From: Flavobacterium cyclinae | Lineage (GTDB): Bacteria > Bacteroidota > Bacteroidia > Flavobacteriales > Flavobacteriaceae | Assembly: GCF_021172145.1 (NCBI RefSeq) | Contig: NZ_CP089095.1 | Coordinates: forward strand, 2,294,001 to 2,358,000 | Direction of reading: 5' to 3' | Length of the DNA stretch: 64,000 nt | In this document: positions 27,451 through 34,489 of the stretch, one piece after another | Numbering within the stretch: the stretch's first letter is position 1 | Layout: each line of letters opens with the position of its first letter | Position numbers and translations under genes: made by a program | Notes under the pieces: generated by a model | The model's input: only the letters and a program-made list of their open reading frames with translations | Told to the model about the DNA's origin: nothing | Database searches by the model: none

Positions 27451-27774
27451 TTAGGAAATGAAAAACTTAGGCGGATGCCAAATAGAGTGTTGGTATCTAG
27501 AAATAAAAATTTTCTCGTAATTGGATTGTTCCTTTTCGATTTTAAATTCGGGAAAAGTAATTTCAGGTTTAAAGTCTAATTCCCCTACAAATTGAACAGG
27601 ACTAAAGTTTAAACTCATAATAATTTTCCCTTTTTCACAACCCGAAGATTCAGAACCTGATGTATGACAGGTTTGTTCACAATTTTGACTCGTAAGCATT
27701 TTCATTGCTCTTACTGACGGTAATGCCACCAATAGCAACAAATAAACGCATAATATGTGAACTGAAAATTTCAT
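27451..27774 (-). CDS. Small secreted protein, DUF6660-like
   Basis: The 107-residue protein has an N-terminal hydrophobic segment (about 7-22), a Cys cluster (NCEQTCHTSGSESSGCEKG, about 31-49) and a C-terminal SIWHPPKFF tail. The Cys/His cluster and the W-x-PP-K tail recall DUF6660-type proteins that accompany metal receptors and pumps in Flavobacteria; this is recollection and tentative. The predicted -7 element (27779-27786) lies so close to the ATG that the mRNA may be almost leaderless. An operator identical in arms to that of tolC lies at 27808-27821. Confidence 0.6.
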   Translation of the reverse strand: MKFSVHILCVYLLLLVALPSVRAMKMLTSQNCEQTCHTSGSESSGCEKGKIIMSLNFSPVQFVGELDFKPEITFPEFKIEKEQSNYEKIFISRYQHSIWHPPKFFIS

Positions 27775-27778
27775 TTAA

Positions 27779-27786
27779 CAAATATA
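27779..27786 (-). promoter_or_regulatory. -7 element of the 107-aa gene
   Basis: The minus strand reads TATATTTG, a perfect TAnnTTTG. It ends 4 nt before the start codon. Confidence 0.55.
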
Positions 27787-27807
27787 TACAAAATACAAAT
27801 AGGCTTG

Positions 27808-27821
27808 GTAACATTTGTTAC
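27808..27821. promoter_or_regulatory. Operator GTAAC-N4-GTTAC, 107-aa gene
   Basis: GTAACATTTGTTAC is a perfect inverted repeat 21 nt upstream of the -7 element. It is also only 8 nt past the end of the DUF6132 gene. Confidence 0.7.
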
Positions 27822-27829
27822 ACAATAAA

Positions 27830-28033
27830 TTATGATTGTTTCTTTTTGAAAAAATCATAAATCATATTAAATAACAATCCACCTAAAACACCTCCATACA
27901 AAGTACTATTTAAAGGTTTTGAGGTTATTGAACATGTTCCTGTGACACAGCCAACAAAATGATAATACGCATATCCAGAAATACATCCGAGAATAATTCC
28001 AATTACCGTTATTGCAATTTCCTTTTTATTCAT
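27830..28033 (-). CDS. DUF6132-family membrane protein
   Basis: The 67-residue protein has two hydrophobic segments (about 7-24 and 46-58). The middle matches DUF6132 (HFVGCVTGTCSITSKPLNSTLYGGVLGG is the characteristic region; the two Cys are near 29 and 34). The family is often found near rhodanese and Crp/Fnr genes in Bacteroidota, by recollection. It has its own promoter (28049-28056) with an operator 22 nt upstream. Function is unknown. Confidence 0.78.
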   Translation of the reverse strand: MNKKEIAITVIGIILGCISGYAYYHFVGCVTGTCSITSKPLNSTLYGGVLGGLLFNMIYDFFKKKQS

Positions 28034-28048
28034 GTTTTATTTAAATGA

Positions 28049-28056
28049 CAAAGTTA
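28049..28056 (-). promoter_or_regulatory. -7 element of the DUF6132 gene
   Basis: The minus strand reads TAACTTTG, a perfect TAnnTTTG, 16 nt before the start codon. Confidence 0.6.
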
Positions 28057-28078
28057 CCATTCAAAACCAAACTATTAG

Positions 28079-28092
28079 GTAACATAAGTTAC
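28079..28092. promoter_or_regulatory. Operator GTAAC-N4-GTTAC, DUF6132 gene
   Basis: GTAACATAAGTTAC is a perfect inverted repeat 22 nt upstream of the -7 element. Its last base is part of the TAG stop of the MBOAT gene. Confidence 0.7.
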
Positions 28093-29606
28093 TAAAACTG
28101 AAAATAGATAAATGGTTGGGTATCTGCAGAAGCGGTTGCATACACTACCCAATAAATCAATCCTAATATAATAGCTTTTGCAACTAAGGGTAAAGATGTA
28201 AAGGTTTTTTGCATTCCAGCTAATGTTTTCACTGGAATAAAATGCCAAATCACTCCAATTGCAATTAACAAAAAGACATTTTTATAACCTAGTATAATAG
28301 TATGCCATTGATTTAAATTGAAAGTAAGTTTTGTTATATTTTCGGCAATTTGAAATGCCGTAGTAAAATCTTTTGCTCTAAAAAACAACCAACAAAATAC
28401 TACAAAATGAAACGTCAAAATAACCTGAATGGTTCTAACAAAAATATTTTTAGGCAATTTTATAAACTGACCAAAGAATTTTTCTACAACTAAAGCCATT
28501 CCGTGTAAAACTCCCCAAACCACAAATTTCCAAGAGGCACCATGCCATAAACCTCCTAATAACATGGTCATGAATAAGTTGAAATAGGTTCTGATTTTAC
28601 CTTTTCGGTTTCCGCCTAATGAAATGTATAAGTAATCTCGTAACCAACTTGAAAGCGAAATATGCCATCTTCTCCAAAACTCAGTAATCGAACCCGATTG
28701 ATAAGGTGTTCTAAAATTATCAGGCAACCAAAATCCCATTAATAACGCTAAACCGATAGCAATATCGGAATAGCCCGAAAAGTCACAATAAATTTGAATA
28801 GCATATCCATAGGAAGCCATTAAGTTTTCAAATGAAGTATAGCTATTTGGCGCATCAAAAACACGGTCTACGAAATTGGATGAAATGTAATCTGAAATCA
28901 CGGCTTTTTTTAACAAACCACCAATAATCAAAAATAAAGCGCGATTAAAATCTTCTTTTGTAAGTTTTAACTTCTCATAAATTTGAGGAATAAAATCACT
29001 TGCTCTAACGATTGGTCCCGCTACTAATTGTGGAAAAAACGAAACAAAGAATAAGAAGTCTATAAAACTCTTTGTTGGTTCTAATTCTTTACGGTAAACA
29101 TCAATCGTATAACTTAAGGTTTGAAACGTGTAAAAAGAAATTCCGACAGGAAGAATAATATCTTCAAACTTCATATTTCCACTAAAAAGTGTATTGTAAT
29201 TATCAATAAAGAAGTTGGTGTACTTAAAATAAGCCAGCATTCCTAAATTAATAACCAAACTTAAAATCAAATAAAACTTACGATAGAATTTTTGAGATTC
29301 AACAAATATTAATCGAGAAAGTGAATAATCTACTACAGATGAAAACAACAATATCCAAAAATAAAAACCGCTTGATTTATAGTAGAAAAACAACGAAAAC
29401 AAAACCACATAAGTGATTCGGAAATAATGGGTTTTTCGAGACAAAATATAAATCGAATAAAACACTACAAACAACCCTAAAAATAAGGCGCTATTAAAAA
29501 GTAATGGCTGTTTTGGATTATAAACAAACCAATTTGTAATGGTTTCCAAATCGATGTTTCCTACATGCTCAAGAAACCAATTTTGTATACTAAAAAGTGC
29601 TTTCAC
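28092..29606 (-). CDS. MBOAT-family membrane O-acyltransferase
   Basis: The 504-residue protein has about ten to twelve transmembrane segments and the AlgI-type signature: ITEFWRRWHISLSSWLRDYL (about 310-329) and the catalytic-region His in GGLWHGASW (about 357). It should move acyl groups across the inner membrane for O-acylation of an envelope polymer. The start codon is GTG (29604-29606), overlapping by one base the TAG stop of the SGNH-LysM gene, which implies translational coupling. It is the last gene of a three-gene operon. Confidence 0.92.
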   Translation of the reverse strand: MKALFSIQNWFLEHVGNIDLETITNWFVYNPKQPLLFNSALFLGLFVVFYSIYILSRKTHYFRITYVVLFSLFFYYKSSGFYFWILLFSSVVDYSLSRLIFVESQKFYRKFYLILSLVINLGMLAYFKYTNFFIDNYNTLFSGNMKFEDIILPVGISFYTFQTLSYTIDVYRKELEPTKSFIDFLFFVSFFPQLVAGPIVRASDFIPQIYEKLKLTKEDFNRALFLIIGGLLKKAVISDYISSNFVDRVFDAPNSYTSFENLMASYGYAIQIYCDFSGYSDIAIGLALLMGFWLPDNFRTPYQSGSITEFWRRWHISLSSWLRDYLYISLGGNRKGKIRTYFNLFMTMLLGGLWHGASWKFVVWGVLHGMALVVEKFFGQFIKLPKNIFVRTIQVILTFHFVVFCWLFFRAKDFTTAFQIAENITKLTFNLNQWHTIILGYKNVFLLIAIGVIWHFIPVKTLAGMQKTFTSLPLVAKAIILGLIYWVVYATASADTQPFIYFQF

Positions 29607-31030
29607 TATTGTTTTGTCGATTTATATAATTCGTAAGATTGCTTAAAAGCTTCAAAAAACAATTCGCCTTGTCTTTCATATCCTGCCTTTGAATAATGTA
29701 CTTTATCTTTAGCCATATACCCTTTAGCTACATTACGTTTAATAGATTTATTACCTCCAAAAACATCCAAAAGATTCCAAACTGCATAATTTTTAACATG
29801 AGCATTATCTTCGATAATTTGGGCATATTTTTCAATGAATGTATTTTTATACTTTCTATGAAGTATTGAAGGTGGCGATGTCATCACTAAAACACAAGCT
29901 TGCGGATTATTTTCTTTAATTCCTTGAATCATTTGGTCTAAATGCGCAAAATATTGCTCCTCTGATTGTTTGTCAAAACTCTCATTTGTTCCTAAAGAAA
30001 TAACCACTAAGTCTGGATTTAAAACTGGTAATTGCTCATTAAATAATCTAAATTTATTGAAATCAGAGGCTTTTGCTCCATTTACCCCAATACTGTGATA
30101 AATAACACCAAAATTCTCGTTTTCTAAAACCAATCCGTTTAATGCAAAATCATCAATTTCTTGATTTGGAACAATAGCAATTTTTTCTAAAGGCGTTTCT
30201 GCAACATAATCATTTGAGAACAAAGAAGGTTGTAATTCAATAGGAATATATTCTGTTTTTATAGAACTTTTAGATTGTGTTCCTTTTGTTGGAATAGTTA
30301 ATACTTTTCCTTCTCGAATCATATCACTTTTTAATCCATTTGCTTTTTTTAAAACTTTCAAAGAAACGTTGTATTTGTTTGCAATTCCTCCCAAAACTTC
30401 ACCAGACTTAACTTTGTGAGTAATTCTTTTAGGTACTTTTCTTTCGATAACAATATCTTTATTAGAAACGGAAACATCAAATAAATTTACATTTTGAGGC
30501 GAAATTACTTTAAGTTTCGTGAAATAATATTGAGGATCTTTCACCACCAATTGAATGGCAAAATCCCTAGATGTTGTTTCTAAAGAAATCCCACTTAAAC
30601 CAACAGGTCGATTAACATCGGCATATAAATTTCTAAAACTCTGAAAATTTCCAGATGCAGAATATCGAATTGGTGCACTATTATTTGTTTTAGCAACACT
30701 GTAAGGAAATGTAAATCCGAAACCTGCATTTCCATATGATTGTTGGAATAGATTTCGAATTTTTGCAGTGAATAAATCAGCTTGAATATGAGAATCTCCT
30801 ATATGAACAATATTTATTTTACCTGATTTACTTTGCTCTAATTGATACATTTTTTCATAAAAAGGCAAAAGAGCATTCACATTATGAAAATCATTACTAG
30901 AAAAAGTAACTTCAACCGAATCTACAACTTCCACTTCAATATCAACTGAATCTACAGGAACTAATAAAGAATCTTGAGCAAATCCAAAGATTGAAAATCC
31001 CAACAAAAACAACAAAAATCTAATCTTCAT
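29606..31030 (-). CDS. Periplasmic SGNH/GDSL hydrolase with inserted LysM domain
   Basis: The 474-residue protein has a signal peptide cut after FGFAQ. SGNH block I is IVHIGDSHIQ with Ser80; block III is ISLGTNES (Asn349); block V is KDKVHYSKAG with Asp442 and His445. A LysM domain (about 203-247, HKVKSGEVLGGIANKYNV) is inserted between blocks I and III, which would dock the enzyme on peptidoglycan. It overlaps the preceding SGNH gene by 11 nt and the MBOAT gene by 1 nt. It probably transfers or removes O-acyl groups supplied by MBOAT. Confidence 0.88.
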   Translation of the reverse strand: MKIRFLLFLLGFSIFGFAQDSLLVPVDSVDIEVEVVDSVEVTFSSNDFHNVNALLPFYEKMYQLEQSKSGKINIVHIGDSHIQADLFTAKIRNLFQQSYGNAGFGFTFPYSVAKTNNSAPIRYSASGNFQSFRNLYADVNRPVGLSGISLETTSRDFAIQLVVKDPQYYFTKLKVISPQNVNLFDVSVSNKDIVIERKVPKRITHKVKSGEVLGGIANKYNVSLKVLKKANGLKSDMIREGKVLTIPTKGTQSKSSIKTEYIPIELQPSLFSNDYVAETPLEKIAIVPNQEIDDFALNGLVLENENFGVIYHSIGVNGAKASDFNKFRLFNEQLPVLNPDLVVISLGTNESFDKQSEEQYFAHLDQMIQGIKENNPQACVLVMTSPPSILHRKYKNTFIEKYAQIIEDNAHVKNYAVWNLLDVFGGNKSIKRNVAKGYMAKDKVHYSKAGYERQGELFFEAFKQSYELYKSTKQ

Positions 31031-32471
31031 AAACCGAATCTTTATTGGTTATTACACTATCTTTCTTTACGGGTACAGCTGCTTTTTTGCGTTTTTTTCT
31101 CAATTCTTTATACATTTCATAGCCTTGATTTAATTGGGTAAAAATCAAATTCGCAGCTTCTTTAGCTCCTCTATGATTAAAATGCGTGTAATCTTTGTTT
31201 GCTTTTGATGGCTCTTTTTCTACCCACTGTATCATAGAACCATCTCCACCCATTAAGGTAAACATATTTACAAAACTCGATTCTGATTTAATGGCATATC
31301 GCTTTTGTGCTGTATTTAATGGAACTACAGCTGAATCCGTTTTCATTTCTGAATCGTATTTGGTTGATTTATCTGCTGTAGATACAATTAAGATAGCAAC
31401 TCCTGGAAAACATTCTTTCAAATGAGCAACCACTTTAGCCATTCGTTTTTCGTACCAACCATAATTTAAAGAACCATAATTCAATACATTAGCTCCATAC
31501 TGTAAAACAATTAAATCGTAATCTAATTTCGAATGAAACGCTCGCATGGTAGCAATATCAAAACTTCCTATTGGCAAACCTGAATTTCCTCTATTCGAGA
31601 AATTATCTACATGAACTCCTTTCCCATCATCAAAATTAAATCCGTAAATAGGAATGGAATCAGCTTTTTTGAAATTAACTTTGATGTTTTTCAAATTATT
31701 TTCAGAAAGTACTAGCGTATTTACTAATCCATTAGGTGCTAATTTTTTTGAAATCGTATCAGAACCAATGATATAATTTATTTTCCCTTCTTTGTTAGCT
31801 GAATTACCATAAAATAATGTTGGTCGAGGTAGTTCAGAAGCAAATCTTGTTTTATTTGCTTTGTATTTTACCCATACAATATTTGCCGTATCATTCGCAT
31901 AAAATACATGTCCGTTAACACCAAAAGGATGAGAAGGATTTTTAACCTTTAAATACGATTGGGTTTTCCAATTTCCTGAAAATTCATGAGTTAAAGAACT
32001 TCTTGAAGCAGCTGATTCTGATGTAATATTCACAAAACCAACGCCTTGACCTCCAAATTTTTCTTGCAAATACGTTCTAAAATCTTTAACGATTAAGTCA
32101 CCATCTGTCATAGAATCACCAAAATAAGCAATACGAACATTGCCTTCTTTTTTAGTTTCTAATTGAAATAATTTTTCAAAAAAAGACACTAGATATTGAT
32201 TTCCTTTATATTCTTCAAATGTTTCTGGTGGAAATTTAATCCCATTTGCAATTTTAAAATCAATAATTGTTTTAGACAATGTATCTTCTACCACTTTTCC
32301 TTCATCTTCAGCAATAGCTTCCAAAAGCAAACTATCTACTACAACATTTTTAGAATCGAGCTTGCTATCGGTAAATAACTTTTTTGGTAAGAACGTTTTG
32401 AATGCCAAAAAAGACAATCCAGAAACGATTACCACAATTAAAGTTTGAAAAAAATATTTTGATGTGTTCAT
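31020..32471 (-). CDS. Membrane-anchored SGNH hydrolase (AlgX/PatB-like role)
   Basis: The 483-residue protein has an N-terminal uncleaved anchor or signal (about 8-26). Block I is RIAYFGDSMTDGD with Ser120; a later block is VLQYGANVLNYG; the C-terminal NKDYTHFNHRGA gives the Asp-x-x-His pair. The Lys/Arg-rich tail (ELRKKRKKAAVPVKK) is unusual. It opens the operon with the LysM-SGNH and MBOAT genes. By analogy with alginate and peptidoglycan O-acetylation machines, the two SGNH proteins act outside the membrane on acyl groups delivered by MBOAT. The acceptor polymer is not known. Confidence 0.85.
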   Translation of the reverse strand: MNTSKYFFQTLIVVIVSGLSFLAFKTFLPKKLFTDSKLDSKNVVVDSLLLEAIAEDEGKVVEDTLSKTIIDFKIANGIKFPPETFEEYKGNQYLVSFFEKLFQLETKKEGNVRIAYFGDSMTDGDLIVKDFRTYLQEKFGGQGVGFVNITSESAASRSSLTHEFSGNWKTQSYLKVKNPSHPFGVNGHVFYANDTANIVWVKYKANKTRFASELPRPTLFYGNSANKEGKINYIIGSDTISKKLAPNGLVNTLVLSENNLKNIKVNFKKADSIPIYGFNFDDGKGVHVDNFSNRGNSGLPIGSFDIATMRAFHSKLDYDLIVLQYGANVLNYGSLNYGWYEKRMAKVVAHLKECFPGVAILIVSTADKSTKYDSEMKTDSAVVPLNTAQKRYAIKSESSFVNMFTLMGGDGSMIQWVEKEPSKANKDYTHFNHRGAKEAANLIFTQLNQGYEMYKELRKKRKKAAVPVKKDSVITNKDSVYED

Positions 32472-32536
32472 GTATTAAATTTCAAGTTCAAGAGCAAATT
32501 CAAAAATCAAGGGTAACTTCAAACTCAATACTCTTA

Positions 32537-34321
32537 TTACATTCTTTCCGGAACATTAATTCCTAATAACTGAAATGCATTTTTAATCGTATTTCCAACG
32601 GATTTTGATAATTGAACACGGAAGACTTTTATATCGTGATTTTCTTCTCCTAAAATGGAAACTTGTTGATAGAACGAATTGAATTCTTTTACCAAATCAT
32701 ACGTATAATTTGCAATTAATGCCGGACTATGATTGGATGCTGCACTTTGAATTATCTCTGGAAACAATTGTACTTGTTTAATTAATTCCTTCTCTTTCTC
32801 ATGTAATTCTACTTCGCTTGAAACAACAACATTTTTGAAATCAAAATCTGCTTTTCTTAAAATCGATTGAATTCGCGCATAAGTGTATTGAATAAAAGGT
32901 CCGGTATTTCCATTAAAATCAACCGATTCTTCAGGATTGAACATCATTTGTTTTTTCGGATCAACCTTCAACATATAATATTTCAATGCACCTAATCCTA
33001 TAACTTGATACAGCTTCGCTTTTTCTTTAGCATTATATCCGTCTAATTTTCCTAATTCTTCTGAAATTGTCTGCGCTGTTGTAGTCATTTCTGCCATTAA
33101 ATCATCAGCATCTACAACCGTTCCTTCACGCGATTTCATTTTTCCAGAAGGCAATTCCACCATTCCGTAAGATAAATGATACAAGCTATCTGCCCAGTCA
33201 AATCCTAACTTTTTCAAGATTAAGAATAATACTTTGAAGTGATAATCTTGTTCATTCCCTACCGTATAAACCATTCCTCCAACATCTGGAAAATCTTTCA
33301 CACGTTGGATTGCGGTTCCAATATCTTGTGTCATGTAAACCGCTGTTCCATCAGAACGAAGTACGATTTTTCTATCTAAACCATCCGCCGTTAAATCAAT
33401 CCAAACCGAACCATCAGGATCTTTCTCAAAAATGCCTTTTTCTAAACCAAATTGCACTACTTCTTTTCCAAGTAAATACGTATTGGATTCGTAATAATAA
33501 CTATCAAAATCAACACCAAGATTTTTGTACGTTTGAGCAAAACCATCATACACCCATTGGTTCATGGTTTTCCAAAGAGCTACTACTTCCTCATCACCTG
33601 CTTCCCATTTGCGTAGCATATCTTGAGCTTCTAAAATAGATGGTGCTAATTTCTTTGCTTCTTCCTCTGTTTTTCCTTGAGCAACTAATTCAGAAATTTC
33701 TTTTTTATACTGTTTGTCAAATTCTACATAGAAATTCCCAACCAATTTATCACCTTTTAATCCTGATGATTCTGGAGTTTGCCCGTTTCCGAATTTTTGC
33801 CAAGCCAACATTGATTTACAGATGTGAATTCCTCTATCGTTGATGATTTGCGTTTTATATACTTTTTTCCCAGAAGCTTTAATGATTTCGGCAACTGAAT
33901 AACCTAATAAATTATTTCTAATATGACCTAAATGCAAAGGTTTATTAGTATTTGGCGAAGAATATTCTACCATTACCGCTTTTTCACCTTCTTTAGGAGT
34001 TACAAAACCAAAGGTTTCGTTGTTTTTAATTGAATTGAAAAATTCTATATAAAAAGCATCCGAAATCACAATATTTAAAAATCCACCTACCACATTAAAC
34101 TTTGCTACTTCTTGTGCATGTGAAACAAGGAAATTTCCAATTTGATTTCCAATTTCAACCGGGTTGCCTTTTAATGCTTTTACCAAAGGAAAAACCACCA
34201 TCGTTATATCACCTTCAAAATCTTTCCTAGTAGCTTGAAATTCAACTTTTTCAACAGAAATATTGAATAATTCTTGAACTGCTTTTTGGATGTGTGTTGT
34301 TAGTGTGTGATGTAATGTCAT
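32537..34321 (-). CDS. argS: Arginyl-tRNA synthetase
   Basis: The 594-residue class I synthetase charges tRNA-Arg. The HIGH-type motif is HLGHIRNNLLG (about 131-141), preceded by SSPNTNKPL; the KMSKS equivalent is GKMKSREG, the usual ArgS variant. The C-terminal anticodon-binding domain ends in LLGINVPERM, typical of the family. A perfect -7 element lies 24 nt upstream (34345-34352), followed by a heptamer array. Confidence 0.96.
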   Translation of the reverse strand: MTLHHTLTTHIQKAVQELFNISVEKVEFQATRKDFEGDITMVVFPLVKALKGNPVEIGNQIGNFLVSHAQEVAKFNVVGGFLNIVISDAFYIEFFNSIKNNETFGFVTPKEGEKAVMVEYSSPNTNKPLHLGHIRNNLLGYSVAEIIKASGKKVYKTQIINDRGIHICKSMLAWQKFGNGQTPESSGLKGDKLVGNFYVEFDKQYKKEISELVAQGKTEEEAKKLAPSILEAQDMLRKWEAGDEEVVALWKTMNQWVYDGFAQTYKNLGVDFDSYYYESNTYLLGKEVVQFGLEKGIFEKDPDGSVWIDLTADGLDRKIVLRSDGTAVYMTQDIGTAIQRVKDFPDVGGMVYTVGNEQDYHFKVLFLILKKLGFDWADSLYHLSYGMVELPSGKMKSREGTVVDADDLMAEMTTTAQTISEELGKLDGYNAKEKAKLYQVIGLGALKYYMLKVDPKKQMMFNPEESVDFNGNTGPFIQYTYARIQSILRKADFDFKNVVVSSEVELHEKEKELIKQVQLFPEIIQSAASNHSPALIANYTYDLVKEFNSFYQQVSILGEENHDIKVFRVQLSKSVGNTIKNAFQLLGINVPERM

Positions 34322-34344
34322 TTTACCTTATTTTTTTGAACGTG

Positions 34345-34352
34345 CAAAGGTA
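34345..34352 (-). promoter_or_regulatory. -7 element of argS
   Basis: The minus strand reads TACCTTTG, a perfect TAnnTTTG, 24 nt before the start codon. Confidence 0.6.
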
Positions 34353-34353
34353 A

Positions 34354-34388
34354 TAAATAGTAATTAGTGATTAGTAATTAGTGATTAG
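34354..34388. repeat. Heptamer array, TNATTAG type, 5 units
   Basis: Five consecutive units read TAAATAG, TAATTAG, TGATTAG, TAATTAG, TGATTAG, which includes a perfect 14-bp tandem duplication. It lies directly upstream of the argS -7 element. Confidence 0.75.
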
Positions 34389-34489
34389 TTTTTTTTCGAT
34401 TAAAAAAATATTTCAAAAATACTGTAACATTTAACAATTGTTGAAGTCTATTAACCACAATCATCAATCATTTAATTAAAAACAAACAA

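Noticed and set aside
32478..32530. CAA-rich spacer between the SGNH gene and argS as another periodic array
   Set aside because: The CAA units are spaced 6, 6, 6, 7, 7 nt with no fixed register, so it does not meet the strict-period standard of the other arrays.
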